Source: Promineifilum sp. (GTDB lineage: Bacteria; Chloroflexota; Anaerolineae; Promineifilales; Promineifilaceae). Taken from it: a stretch of 64,000 nt of DNA. Under the pieces are notes generated by a model that was given only the letters and a program-made list of their open reading frames with translations, did no database searches and was not told the origin of the DNA. The stretch is from positions 38,262 to 102,261 of the forward strand of contig JACFOH010000006.1 in assembly GCA_019454405.1 (NCBI GenBank), read 5' to 3'. The stretch's first letter is position 1. Every line of letters starts with the position of its first letter. Position numbers and translations under genes: made by a program. This document shows positions 54,158 to 63,549 of this stretch, piece by piece.

Positions 54158-55825
54158 ATGGTTGAGTCATTGAATACAAGTATTGCCCAACTCTACCGTT
54201 CTACGAAGGCATCCCCGCGCCGGATGGCTGTCGCTCTTCTTGTCATCCTGTTCTTCGTCATTGCTCTGACAGTGCTGGGTATTCAGTTTATCATCACACG
54301 GAATAGCCCCTTGGCTCTGGTTAATTTATTGGGCTTGATGTTGATCCCCATCCTGCTAATCGGGGCCGCGCTTTGGTTGACTACGACTTGGCGTCGTACA
54401 CAGATGGATATCGCTCGCCTCAATGCTGCCCAGGCGATGATCGAGAGTTACTTTGATCGCTTGACCGATCTACTTCTGAACCATAATCTGAGTCAAGTTA
54501 CATCCGATAACGAAGTAGCCGGCGTTGCACGCGCCCATACTCTAACGACCCTACGAAATTTGAACGGAGAGAGGAGAGGGCAGGTCGTGCGGTTCCTCTA
54601 CGAATCTGCGTTGTTGAGCGCCGGGGAGCCGATAATCGATCTCCAGGCGGCCGAGCTGGGCGGCATGACAATGTCCCAAATCCCTATGCCCGGTATTAAT
54701 CTGCGCAATGTCGATCTTCGCTCAGCGCGGTTGCTGGGGGTCGCTATGCCCGCATCGGATTTGCGGGATAGCAACCTGGAAGGGGCTGATTTAAGTCACT
54801 CCGATCTGAGCGAGTCATATTTGCGTGGCGCGGTACTGCGCGACGCTGTGTTGAACGACGCCAACCTCCGAGGCGCAATCTTCACGAAAGCCGATCTGGC
54901 TGGAGCAAATCTAAGCGGAGCGGATTTCTCAGATGCTAATTTGTCGGGTGCGGATTTATCCGGGGCCAACCTGACTGGCGCTAATATGAGGAGCGCGAAG
55001 CTGGTTGGCGCGATTTTGACAGGCGCTATTCTGGATGGAGCAAATATCAGCCTCGCTAACCTCAATAAAGTAAATCTGTCCGGGGTGAATGCTGATGGCA
55101 CAAACTTCAGCGGCGCGAATCTGGCGAGCGCTACGCTTGTGGGGGCTAAATTAGACAATGCTCAACTAGGCGGAGCTATTCTCAGTGAAGCTGATTTGAC
55201 CGATGTTGAAATGCGAGATGCTAATTTGAATCTGGCTAATCTGCGTGGGGCGACGATGAATCAGGCGGTTCTGGTTGGTTCGAGTCTGGCCGATGCTATT
55301 ATGGGCCGCGTCTCTCTAAGTGGTGCCGATCTGTCTAATTGCGACTTAAGCCGCGCCAATCTCAGTATCGCCAATCTTAGTCGGGCGATACTGAACCGTG
55401 CCTTTCTGGAAGAGGCGGGGTTGAGTGGTGCGGATTTGCGCGCAGCTCAACTGCGTGGCGCGAATTTACGTGGCGCTATCCTCCGGGGAGCTATTCTAAG
55501 CGACGCAGACCTCAGCCGCACCGACTTGACCAGAGCTAATCTAAGGTGGGCCAATCTCCATAATGTTAATTTAACCGGCGCGGATCTAACCGATGTTGAC
55601 TTGACTGATACAGAGGTGGCTCCCCAAACTCTGGCAAAGGCTCGCTCAGTGACCAGAGTTGAGCGGGCGGACGTGACTCGCTTTACGTCGACTCCGGATG
55701 TCATTCCACCTACGCAACCCGGCTCGCTATCGAGCCTCCGCCCGCCAAAATATGAGCGGCCGGGAACGGAGAATATCGGAAAAGCCGCGGTAATAGTTGA
55801 AAGCGACGCCGAGTCCGACGCTTAA
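54158..55825 (+). CDS. membrane-anchored pentapeptide-repeat protein
   Basis: A 555-residue protein. Two transmembrane helices (about 23-45 and 52-72), a cytoplasmic linker of about 100 residues (with LNAAQAMIESYFDRLTDLLL) and about 60 pentapeptide repeats A(D/N)LxX from residue 181 to 484 with few interruptions, predicted to form a long right-handed quadrilateral rod. A Ser/Pro-rich tail follows. The linker is typical of membrane pentapeptide proteins whose role is not known. The stop shares four bases with the convergent aldo/keto reductase gene. Confidence 0.9.
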   Translation: MVESLNTSIAQLYRSTKASPRRMAVALLVILFFVIALTVLGIQFIITRNSPLALVNLLGLMLIPILLIGAALWLTTTWRRTQMDIARLNAAQAMIESYFDRLTDLLLNHNLSQVTSDNEVAGVARAHTLTTLRNLNGERRGQVVRFLYESALLSAGEPIIDLQAAELGGMTMSQIPMPGINLRNVDLRSARLLGVAMPASDLRDSNLEGADLSHSDLSESYLRGAVLRDAVLNDANLRGAIFTKADLAGANLSGADFSDANLSGADLSGANLTGANMRSAKLVGAILTGAILDGANISLANLNKVNLSGVNADGTNFSGANLASATLVGAKLDNAQLGGAILSEADLTDVEMRDANLNLANLRGATMNQAVLVGSSLADAIMGRVSLSGADLSNCDLSRANLSIANLSRAILNRAFLEEAGLSGADLRAAQLRGANLRGAILRGAILSDADLSRTDLTRANLRWANLHNVNLTGADLTDVDLTDTEVAPQTLAKARSVTRVERADVTRFTSTPDVIPPTQPGSLSSLRPPKYERPGTENIGKAAVIVESDAESDA

Positions 55826-56817
55826 TTCCAGTCTAGCCGCCCCCTGGCCTGCCAGTATTCCACGGCGGGTTCGACGAGATACGCCAATCGTCTATCTGAC
55901 TCATCATCCCACTTGGCCTTAAGCGCCTGAATATTGGACTCCAGGTGCTGGACTTGTGCCGCACCGCTGAGGACAATATCCACCCATGGCTGGGCAAGCA
56001 CGGCCGCCAATGCTATAGCATCGATTGTTGTCCCTTTTTCGATCGCTAACTGTTCCAGTGTATGGCGCTTGTCGGCGAATGCCGGATCATCGTTTCTGGA
56101 TGTCAAACGACCGTTCGCCAATGCCTCTTTAATGATTACTCCAACGCCCAAATCATGAGCCTCCCGGAGCGTCACAGTCGCTTCTCGCGCCAGCAGGTTC
56201 CACGTTGCCTGAACAGACCCAAACAAGGGGACACCTCCAATGCGGATAGAAAGGGCCTTCCGCAACGTATCAGACTGCCTCGGCCCACTTAGAGACAAAC
56301 CAACCACGATTCCTTCGTCCCTAAGTTCGGCCAAACCGTCTAATACGGCATGGTTATCGAGTACGCCACTATCCAGTGTGGCCGAGTGAATTTGATATAG
56401 TTTGAGGTAGGGACCTAGCAAGGCTCGGCTTTCGCTGAGCTGCCGCTGGAAAACAGGCAAGGAGTGCTCCTTCACCTCGTGCTTGTCTGCCTGGACCTGC
56501 CAGCCGGCGGTATAGATGTATCCCCACTTTGACCCGACGGTGACCTCCTCTGGACGGATCCCCCGCGACTTGAGCCACGTTGATAGGAATTCCTCTGCTC
56601 GGCCATATGAGCGTGCGGCATCGAAGTAGCGAATGCCAAGTCTCCAGGCAGCATCCAGCACACGGTGTGCGTGAGATTCCATTGACGCCGGATCATACTC
56701 ACGCTCGAGATCGGCCGCGTGACCAAGATTGATATACCCCGGTCGGCCCAGTGCCGCCAACCCTAATCCCATTCGCGTTACGAGCAAACCGGTCTCATTA
56801 AATTCAATCCTGTTCAT
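55822..56817 (-). CDS. aldo/keto reductase
   Basis: A 331-residue TIM-barrel NADPH-dependent oxidoreductase. The catalytic tetrad is recognisable: Asp in YFDAARSYG and its Tyr, Lys in VGSKWGY, and His in YQIHSATLD. A GAGGG site precedes the ATG. The closest described group by pattern is the AKR family acting on sugars or aldehydes (D-threo-aldose-1-dehydrogenase-like); substrate unknown. Confidence 0.88.
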   Translation of the reverse strand: MNRIEFNETGLLVTRMGLGLAALGRPGYINLGHAADLEREYDPASMESHAHRVLDAAWRLGIRYFDAARSYGRAEEFLSTWLKSRGIRPEEVTVGSKWGYIYTAGWQVQADKHEVKEHSLPVFQRQLSESRALLGPYLKLYQIHSATLDSGVLDNHAVLDGLAELRDEGIVVGLSLSGPRQSDTLRKALSIRIGGVPLFGSVQATWNLLAREATVTLREAHDLGVGVIIKEALANGRLTSRNDDPAFADKRHTLEQLAIEKGTTIDAIALAAVLAQPWVDIVLSGAAQVQHLESNIQALKAKWDDESDRRLAYLVEPAVEYWQARGRLDWN

Positions 56818-56893
56818 ATCACCCTCATGGCTCTATCCCGGTATGTATTTGGACAGGGCATCCTATGGCAAATCGGGTTGGAGAAGAGGTTAG

Positions 56894-57589
56894 TCACGAT
56901 AGGCTCTGACGCTCCATCCAATCGCACAATCGTTGTTCCAGGAGGCCGTAACCTGTATACCTGATCTCCAGAGGTAATCCCAGCGTTTTGGAAATCTCGT
57001 GTGCTTTGGCTACTAACTCTATATCCTCGACCTGGCTTAGATAGACGAGGCGTTGATAATTCTGAAAATAATCTTCCAGCAGTTCAGGATATCTGTCCAG
57101 CCCTAACCCATGCCAGATGGTGCCGCGAAAACCGCGGACCAGGAAGTCAGTCAGGAAAAAGGTTCCCGGTTCCTCATCCATTAGCGCCTGAAATTGCGCC
57201 CCTCCATACATCTCGTAGCAGTGCGGGCCGTCTATTCGTTCGAGGCTGTGTTGTGACAGGAATTTGTCCAGCGCCCCCCTGGTACCGCAGTCGCCATAGA
57301 CTACGAGCACTCGCTCATATTGGGCGCGGATCGTGTCAAACTTGTGCGCCACGTGAGGAGCTATCCGATCGGGATACATGTGGTCGATCGCTGGTATCCC
57401 ATATACATCTACGCGCCAGTTATGACGCTTGACAATAGCCATTACTTCTCTTGCCAAGGCTCCACAAAGGATGAATGCGATACGTGCTTGGTCAGACAAG
57501 ACGATGTAATCCTGATAGGGTGCGTTTTCAACGTGGCCGGGGAGTATAACGTCCCTTTCAAGCCCCTCCAAATGTGGATTGGCAGACAA
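56894..57589 (-). CDS. DUF1638 family protein
   Basis: A 231-residue protein matching DUF1638, with conserved cysteines in FILCGALAREV, VYGDCGTRGALD and GPHCYEMYGG. Family function is not established; related genes are sometimes found near corrinoid and one-carbon genes. The frame begins with TTG at 57589; a GGAGGGG lies about 25 nt inside it, so the true start may be slightly downstream. It is divergent from the ammonia-lyase-like gene (67-nt gap). Confidence 0.8.
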   Translation of the reverse strand: MSANPHLEGLERDVILPGHVENAPYQDYIVLSDQARIAFILCGALAREVMAIVKRHNWRVDVYGIPAIDHMYPDRIAPHVAHKFDTIRAQYERVLVVYGDCGTRGALDKFLSQHSLERIDGPHCYEMYGGAQFQALMDEEPGTFFLTDFLVRGFRGTIWHGLGLDRYPELLEDYFQNYQRLVYLSQVEDIELVAKAHEISKTLGLPLEIRYTGYGLLEQRLCDWMERQSLS

Positions 57590-57641
57590 GGGGCGCCATG
57601 ATATGATGTTCTTGCTTGTATATGCTCCATATCAGATGGTC

Positions 57642-57647
57642 TACACT
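57642..57647 (+). promoter_or_regulatory. -10-like element before the 57657 gene (leaderless candidate)
   Basis: TACACT lies nine bases before the ATG at 57657, with no Shine-Dalgarno sequence and no clear -35. Low-confidence; recorded because it repeats the pattern seen at other genes. Confidence 0.3.
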
Positions 57648-57656
57648 TAATCTGTT

Positions 57657-58850
57657 ATGAATCAAGATGCCCCATCAATCGCCCAGATCCTTATCGCTCC
57701 TAGCCGTCTCCTCGTGGAGGGTTCGGTGGGGCCATTATCTATAGGGATTTTATCAAGCAGTGGCGAGGTATTTTGGGGAGATTGTTTATCTAATCATATA
57801 CTTGCCGAACAGTTACCTACGGTTGAGCGCCTGGTTGATCTTGTTCTGTCCAGATCACGCGACCAACACTTATCCAGTTTCCGCGCTTTGTGGGATTCTA
57901 TCCGGTCGATATTCCCTGATTCCGGCCGTGTTCAGGTCGCGGATGAGGTAGCCGCGGCTGTTCAACAAGCCTTGCTGACAGCTGTTTCTTCAGTTCAACA
58001 TTGTACCGCCGTGGAACTGTTGTCGAGTGAGTATGGCCGGCCGGATCTCAACACAGATCGTTATGACTGCCCCGCTATCTTAGAAATAAGCGACTACACT
58101 GCTACGGCTGAGCGTATCGATCGTATGATAGCCCTGCGGCCGGCAGGAATTGGCTACCGGCTGACCAACAACCGCATTGCAGAATCCTTGGGGGAAAATG
58201 CCGAGTACCTGGAGCGTTTTGTCGCGGAGTTGTCCCAACGTGTCGGTCACCTTAACGAGGACGCCGCCCATCGCCCAACTCTGTACTTAGGGCTGAACGG
58301 CGCCCTTGGCCAATTGGCCGGCGATCCTGTGCGCTATATCGGGAAGGTGCTTGAGATCAGTGTGAACCTTCAAGTTGCCGCAGGCGTTAATCGCCTCGTT
58401 CTGGAAGATCCATTCCTTCTTAACGGCCTGACTGAGCAGTCGTCGAATTTGCTTCGCCTGAAGAATCTAATACGTGTCACGCCAACCTCGCATGGTCGCG
58501 ATGAGCCTACTCAATTAGTGTCCCGTAACCGCTTCCTTGATCGCGAGGCAGTCGCGACTTGTGCCAATATTCAGCCCGTCCACGCCATGATGTACGAACT
58601 CACAGCAATGGGCGATATCGATGCTCTAATGGCGAGTCTGGCAGAGCTTGGCGAAGCTCACATCGACTCATTTATACGCATTGATGGACAGGCAACCCCA
58701 CGTTGGGTGAAATCCGCCGTCGATATTGCTATGGCCTCTCGTTCAACAGGCTTGATCGTTGACTTCACCAACGGAACGGAGTTTCTCTATCATCAGATTA
58801 TACGGCAAATGAGCGAAACGACCGCCTTGCTGCGGCAAGCTTCGCAATAA
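57657..58850 (+). CDS. methylaspartate ammonia-lyase-like protein lacking catalytic residues
   Basis: A 397-residue protein of the enolase superfamily. The N-terminal domain has GEVFWGDCLSNHI at the place of the lyase's HGDC; the barrel has LYLGLNGALGQLAGDPVRYI and LVLEDPFLLNG, and ANIQPVHAMMYELTA near the end. By comparison with methylaspartate ammonia-lyase the metal-ligand Asp of the IDVYG region is Gly, the Glu of IEGP is kept (LEDP), the following Asp is not seen and the catalytic Lys of QIKTPDLGG is missing (QPVHAMMYE). It should not have lyase activity by the known mechanism. Function unknown; it is divergent from DUF1638. Confidence 0.78.
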   Translation: MNQDAPSIAQILIAPSRLLVEGSVGPLSIGILSSSGEVFWGDCLSNHILAEQLPTVERLVDLVLSRSRDQHLSSFRALWDSIRSIFPDSGRVQVADEVAAAVQQALLTAVSSVQHCTAVELLSSEYGRPDLNTDRYDCPAILEISDYTATAERIDRMIALRPAGIGYRLTNNRIAESLGENAEYLERFVAELSQRVGHLNEDAAHRPTLYLGLNGALGQLAGDPVRYIGKVLEISVNLQVAAGVNRLVLEDPFLLNGLTEQSSNLLRLKNLIRVTPTSHGRDEPTQLVSRNRFLDREAVATCANIQPVHAMMYELTAMGDIDALMASLAELGEAHIDSFIRIDGQATPRWVKSAVDIAMASRSTGLIVDFTNGTEFLYHQIIRQMSETTALLRQASQ

Positions 58851-58947
58851 GCAGAGGCGCATCGTCTATTGCCCATATATTTCGTGTAGCTGTTATGAAG
58901 CCAACAAAAACACGACCACATTACAACAACCCCACCACGGCAGCTCC

Positions 58948-60048
58948 TCATAATTCATCTAACATTGTCGCCACACGCTCATCGTAGGGTAGGGGGCCTG
59001 CCTGGCTATTCAGCGCGTCTTTAGGCGACACGTCCAGATTATCCAGCCATTCTGTCACAACTTGAACACCTAAAATCGGAGCATAGATATTACGAGTCGT
59101 CGTAACATCCGCATGACCCAGGAACTCCTGTACGACTTCCAACGGCATGCCTGCTCGCAGCAGTTGTGTCGCGCGGTAATGCCTGAAATCATGAGCGGAA
59201 AGGCCTTCGTGTAGGTTCATTGCTTTCACCGCTCGTTTCACAACGTTATGGACCGTTGTGATGCTCAATCGGGCACTGGTTGAATTGCGACTGTGGGAAA
59301 CGAAAAGGGCCGGATTCATATCCCGACGTTCAGACAGATAAGCTGCCACGGCTTCGCGGGCATAGCTGCGAATATGCAGTGTCCGCCCTTTATTGCCTTT
59401 CCCAACAATGGTGGCATATTCAGCTCGACCATTGCCTACATTGGCTCGGTTCAACGATACGACTTCTGATATACGAGCCGCGGTTGAATAAAGCATTCGC
59501 ACAATAGCTCGATTGCGGAGGAGGGATAAGCGACGATTGTAGCGATCATTCTCCGGGGGTAGGGGCAGCGCATCATAGTACGCGATAATCTTCGGTACGT
59601 CCTGGCGCGCCAAATCAAGGTCAATAACGTTCTCAGCCTGATTACGCTCGATTTGTCGCCGTGCCATCTGGCGCTGAAGTTTTCCCAATTGGACCGCCTC
59701 AGGCAATTTATCATAGCCATCCAGGAAATTAAGATATCCGATGACGGACGCCATATAAGTCGTCACGGTAGATCGAGCTCGATTAGCCACCAGCCAATTA
59801 CGATATTCCAGGACGATATCTGTGGTCAATCGATCGGGAACAAGCGGCCATGGCTCTTTTCTGGTATAGCCTGATTTTTGGAAATGCTGCAGCCAATCGG
59901 CAAAGAGCCGTAACCCACTACGGTAGGTCGATTCAGTCTTAAAGCTCTGTGCTCCGGCTTCACGCAAAAAAGCGTCCTGTTCAATCCAGGCCGGCTCTGC
60001 AGGAACGGGCTTGTTAGAAATGGGCAGCATCGTTTCCTTACGGCTCAT
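58948..60048 (-). CDS. tyrosine recombinase/integrase (XerC/D-like)
   Basis: A 366-residue tyrosine recombinase. The N-terminal core-binding domain (about 25-130) is followed by the catalytic domain with Arg in TAARISEV, Lys in GKGNKGR, HDFRH, GHAD and the nucleophile Tyr in TRNIYAPI. ATG 60048 is preceded by GGAGG. It is a single gene, without an excisionase, phage or transposon neighbour, and no attachment-site repeat was found, so it may be a housekeeping-like or orphan recombinase. Confidence 0.88.
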   Translation of the reverse strand: MSRKETMLPISNKPVPAEPAWIEQDAFLREAGAQSFKTESTYRSGLRLFADWLQHFQKSGYTRKEPWPLVPDRLTTDIVLEYRNWLVANRARSTVTTYMASVIGYLNFLDGYDKLPEAVQLGKLQRQMARRQIERNQAENVIDLDLARQDVPKIIAYYDALPLPPENDRYNRRLSLLRNRAIVRMLYSTAARISEVVSLNRANVGNGRAEYATIVGKGNKGRTLHIRSYAREAVAAYLSERRDMNPALFVSHSRNSTSARLSITTVHNVVKRAVKAMNLHEGLSAHDFRHYRATQLLRAGMPLEVVQEFLGHADVTTTRNIYAPILGVQVVTEWLDNLDVSPKDALNSQAGPLPYDERVATMLDEL

Positions 60049-60138
60049 TCGTATATCCTCCAGCTTATTAGGGCAGTGTGTGGGCTATTCGCCAGCATTG
60101 CCCGAACTGATAATCTTATAGTTAAATTAAGGTATATT

Positions 60139-60168
60139 ATTATAATCGTAAAAATTCGAAAAAAGCAA
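60139..60168 (-). promoter_or_regulatory. promoter of the recombinase gene
   Basis: Minus strand: -35 TTGCTT (complement of 60163-60168), 18-nt spacer, -10 TATAAT (complement of 60139-60144), in an AT-rich stretch about 90 nt upstream of ATG 60048. Between here and glgB (60169-60334) no gene is seen; overlapping small inverted repeats (GAAAGC/GCTTTC, TGAAA/TTTCA) occur at 60173-60205. Confidence 0.6.
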
Positions 60169-60334
60169 GGCTATGAAAGCGAAGGTTTCATGATGCTTTC
60201 GTGCAGTTAGCTTGTTCTCGGGTAAAATAGATCACAGTGGACATACGTTTCCGGACCGGGCCTCATTGCTATTAAGCAGTCTGCTGTATGTAATCTGCTA
60301 CTTGGAAAGAATAAGAGAATGCGAGGGTAAGCAT

Positions 60335-62527
60335 ATGGAGACCACCACACTTGATTCAAGCGTTATTGAAGCCATCGTTGGTGGTTATCATGGAGCGCCG
60401 TTCGATGTCCTGGGGCCGCACCTCATAGAAGGCAACCTGGTCATTCGCGCCTTCTGGCCGGATGCCCTCACTATGGCAGTCGTCAGCCGGTCAAAGCGTA
60501 TACCGATGACACGGATCCACGAGGCTGGCCTGTTCGAGGCGGTTGTTTCTGGCAGGAAGAGGGTCCCCTCCTATCAGTTGAGTGTGGAGTTTTATGATGG
60601 TCACGCATTACTATACGAAGATCCTTACGCTTTCCCGCCTACGCTCTCAGAGTTCGATATACATTTGATGGCCGAGGGCACACATCTGCATACATACGAG
60701 CGGCTGGGAGCTCATTTACTGGAGTTGAAAGGCGTTCGGGGCGTCTTGTTTGCCGTGTGGGCGCCCAATGCGTTACGGGTCAGTGTGGTCGGGAACTTCA
60801 ACAATTGGGATGGGCGCCGCCATCCTATGCGCCTGCATTCTTCAAACGGAGTATGGGAGCTATTCATTCCCAACCTTGGCGAAGGCGACGTCTATAAATA
60901 TGAAATCAAAACCCGTTACCGGGACTATACAGTGACCAAGGCCGATCCGGTGGCTTTTGCCGGAGAGTTGCGGCCGAATAATGCTTCAATCGTTTGGAAC
61001 ATCGATAAATATCAATGGCGTGATGCAGAGTGGCTGGCTAATCGCGGTAAATATAACGAGGAGGCCAGGCCGATCAGCATTTATGAAGTGCACCTGGGTT
61101 CATGGCGTCGGAAGGACGGGTGGGAATGGTTAACCTACCGCGACCTAATCACGGATCTCATTCCTTACGTTAAGGAGATGGGTTTCACTCATATAGAATT
61201 GTTGCCCATAGCCGAGCACCCATTTGATGGATCGTGGGGGTACCAGGTCACCGGTTTTTTTGCACCTACCAGCCGCTTCGGAACACCAGATGATTTTATG
61301 GCGTTCGTCGATGCTTGTCATGAAGCAGAGATAGGCGTGATTGTGGATTGGGTTCCGGCCCACTTCCCTACCGACGAACACGGCCTCGGATTTTTCGATG
61401 GAACACATCTATACGAACACGCAGATCCACGCCTGGGGCGCCAACCTGATTGGGGCACCTATGTATTCAATTATGGTCGCAACGAAGTAACCCAATTCCT
61501 GATCAGCAACGCCATTTTCTGGGCAGATAAATATCATATTGATGGACTGCGAGTGGATGCCGTGGCTTCAATGCTATATCTGGACTTCTCGCGGAAACCG
61601 GGTGAATGGGTTGCTAATCGATACGGCGGCCGCGAAAACCTGGAAGCCATCGCTTTTATTCGTCGCTTTAACAATGAGTTGCACCGCCTGTTTCCCACCG
61701 TCATCACGATAGCCGAGGAATCTACTTCCTTCCCCGGTGTTACTCGCTCTACAAGTGAGGGCGGGCTTGGTTTTGATTACAAGTGGAATATGGGGTGGAT
61801 GCATGACACATTGCAATATTTCAAGAACGATCCGATTTACCGCTCCTATCACCAGAAAACGCTAACATTCTCACTGCTTTATGCGTTTAGCGAGAAATTC
61901 CTGCTACCCTTTTCACATGACGAAGTCGTTCATCTAAAGCGGAGCATGCTCGACAAGATGCCTGGGGATTTGTGGCAAAAGTTCGCCAATCTTCGCTTGC
62001 TCTATGCCTATCAGTGGAGCCATCCCGGGAAAAAGTTGCTGTTCATGGGCGGTGAATTCGGTCAATGGCGCGAATGGAGTGAAGCTCGCAGCCTGGATTG
62101 GCATCTGCTGCAAGAAGATCCAAGGCACGAACAGTTACAAACGATGGTTCGAAGGCTTAATGCTCTCTATCAATCTGAAGCAGCTCTGCATGAAGATGAG
62201 TATTCGTGGAACGGCTTTCAATGGATTGATCTGCACGATTATGAGCGGAGTATTCTCAGCTATTATCGGCGGGCGCCCGACAGCGACGAGAAGGTGCTTG
62301 TCGTATTGAATTTCACACCCGTTGTTCGACATGATTTCCGGCTTGGCGTCCCCGATCCCGGGATATACGAAGAAATCATTAACACCGACGCGGCCGAATT
62401 TGGCGGTAGCAACGTCGTCAATCAGCCGCGCCAGAGCGTGGATCTAGCTTGGCATGATCAATTAAACTCAATCGAATTGACTCTCCCTCCATTGGGGGCG
62501 ATATATCTGAAACGTACAAATGGATAA
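60335..62527 (+). CDS. glgB: 1,4-alpha-glucan branching enzyme GlgB
   Basis: A 730-residue enzyme that makes alpha-1,6 branches in glycogen. The N-terminal CBM48-type domains include [19 protein letters not shown]; the GH13 core has [10 protein letters not shown]-like ([17 protein letters not shown]), [14 protein letters not shown] (nucleophile Asp), ITIAEEST (Glu) and [13 protein letters not shown] 60335 follows GAGGG; an in-frame ATG at 60212 would add 41 residues without homology. It overlaps manA by 8 nt. Confidence 0.96.
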   Translation: METTTLDSSVIEAIVGGYHGAPFDVLGPHLIEGNLVIRAFWPDALTMAVVSRSKRIPMTRIHEAGLFEAVVSGRKRVPSYQLSVEFYDGHALLYEDPYAFPPTLSEFDIHLMAEGTHLHTYERLGAHLLELKGVRGVLFAVWAPNALRVSVVGNFNNWDGRRHPMRLHSSNGVWELFIPNLGEGDVYKYEIKTRYRDYTVTKADPVAFAGELRPNNASIVWNIDKYQWRDAEWLANRGKYNEEARPISIYEVHLGSWRRKDGWEWLTYRDLITDLIPYVKEMGFTHIELLPIAEHPFDGSWGYQVTGFFAPTSRFGTPDDFMAFVDACHEAEIGVIVDWVPAHFPTDEHGLGFFDGTHLYEHADPRLGRQPDWGTYVFNYGRNEVTQFLISNAIFWADKYHIDGLRVDAVASMLYLDFSRKPGEWVANRYGGRENLEAIAFIRRFNNELHRLFPTVITIAEESTSFPGVTRSTSEGGLGFDYKWNMGWMHDTLQYFKNDPIYRSYHQKTLTFSLLYAFSEKFLLPFSHDEVVHLKRSMLDKMPGDLWQKFANLRLLYAYQWSHPGKKLLFMGGEFGQWREWSEARSLDWHLLQEDPRHEQLQTMVRRLNALYQSEAALHEDEYSWNGFQWIDLHDYERSILSYYRRAPDSDEKVLVVLNFTPVVRHDFRLGVPDPGIYEEIINTDAAEFGGSNVVNQPRQSVDLAWHDQLNSIELTLPPLGAIYLKRTNG

Positions 62528-63530
62528 GGGCCAACAACTCTCACTCTATCCATTACTGTTCGCACCGGCGCACAAGGATTACATATGGGGCGGCCGAAAC
62601 CTGGCTCGGCTACTCAATCGAGACTTACCGGCCGGGCGCATAGCGGAAAGTTGGGAGATCGCCGCGCATGAAGATGGTGTCGCAGTTGCCATCAATGGAC
62701 CATACGCCGGACTTCCGCTGACCACAATTCATAAACGCCTGGGGCTCGATTTAGTCGGCACGAATAACACTTGGGCGCAAGATCGCGGGAAGTTTCCCCT
62801 ACTCGTGAAACTACTGGATGCGCAAGATAAATTGTCAATCCAGGTCCACCCGGATGATTGCTATGCGTTGTCCCATGAGGGCAATGAATTGGGAAAGACT
62901 GAGATGTGGGTAGTCCTTCATGCCGTGCCCGAAGCTACAATCATCATGGGAGTTCGCTCGGGCACGACGCGAGAAGTATTCCGCGAGGCGATCAATAATG
63001 GCACGTTAGAGCAATATCTCCACACATTGCAGGTGAAGGCTGGTGATGTGGTGTGTGTGCCCAGCGGCACGGTCCATGCCATTATGGGAGGTGTCGTCAT
63101 TGCTGAGATTCAGCAAAACTCTAATACCACTTATCGAGTTTATGATTGGAACCGCACTCAGGATGGCAAGCCCAGGCTACTTCACATCGATAAAGCCCTA
63201 GATGTAATCAATTTTGCGGCCGTTGAGCCGCAACTGGTAACGCCATCGTTAATATCGGATGAAGATGGAGTACGTCGATCTTTATTGTGCCGTAATCAGT
63301 ATTTCACAACCGAGCGCGTCGAGTTCAAAGACGCGGCCGAGTTCTCCGGCTGGCTCAACGGAGAGAGCTTCGAGATCTGGGGAGTAATCGATGGACAAAT
63401 AGAAGTAAATGATGTCCATCTGGAAGCCATTCAATTTACACTCTTACCGGCCGCTCTCGGAGCATATCGGATAAAGGTGCAAGGATCTACATCGTGTTTA
63501 CGGACGTACGTGGAGAAATCGCCCGCCTGA
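62520..63530 (+). CDS. manA: mannose-6-phosphate isomerase, class I
   Basis: A 336-residue cupin-type zinc enzyme interconverting mannose-6-phosphate and fructose-6-phosphate. Zinc ligands lie in [19 protein letters not shown] and [28 protein letters not shown] is typical for the short (Bacillus-like) form. Overlap with glgB by 8 nt implies coupled translation. Confidence 0.93.
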   Translation: MDKGQQLSLYPLLFAPAHKDYIWGGRNLARLLNRDLPAGRIAESWEIAAHEDGVAVAINGPYAGLPLTTIHKRLGLDLVGTNNTWAQDRGKFPLLVKLLDAQDKLSIQVHPDDCYALSHEGNELGKTEMWVVLHAVPEATIIMGVRSGTTREVFREAINNGTLEQYLHTLQVKAGDVVCVPSGTVHAIMGGVVIAEIQQNSNTTYRVYDWNRTQDGKPRLLHIDKALDVINFAAVEPQLVTPSLISDEDGVRRSLLCRNQYFTTERVEFKDAAEFSGWLNGESFEIWGVIDGQIEVNDVHLEAIQFTLLPAALGAYRIKVQGSTSCLRTYVEKSPA

Positions 63531-63549
63531 GCGGGCTCAGTCTGTCGAG

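Noticed and set aside
54698-55612. Satellite-like DNA repeat in the pentapeptide gene
   Set aside because: The 15-nt periodicity reflects the protein repeat; nucleotide units vary too much for a separate DNA repeat.
58948-60334. Genomic island, prophage or defence island around the recombinase
   Set aside because: Neighbours on both sides are metabolic genes of similar composition; no phage, toxin or restriction genes and no flanking repeats were found.
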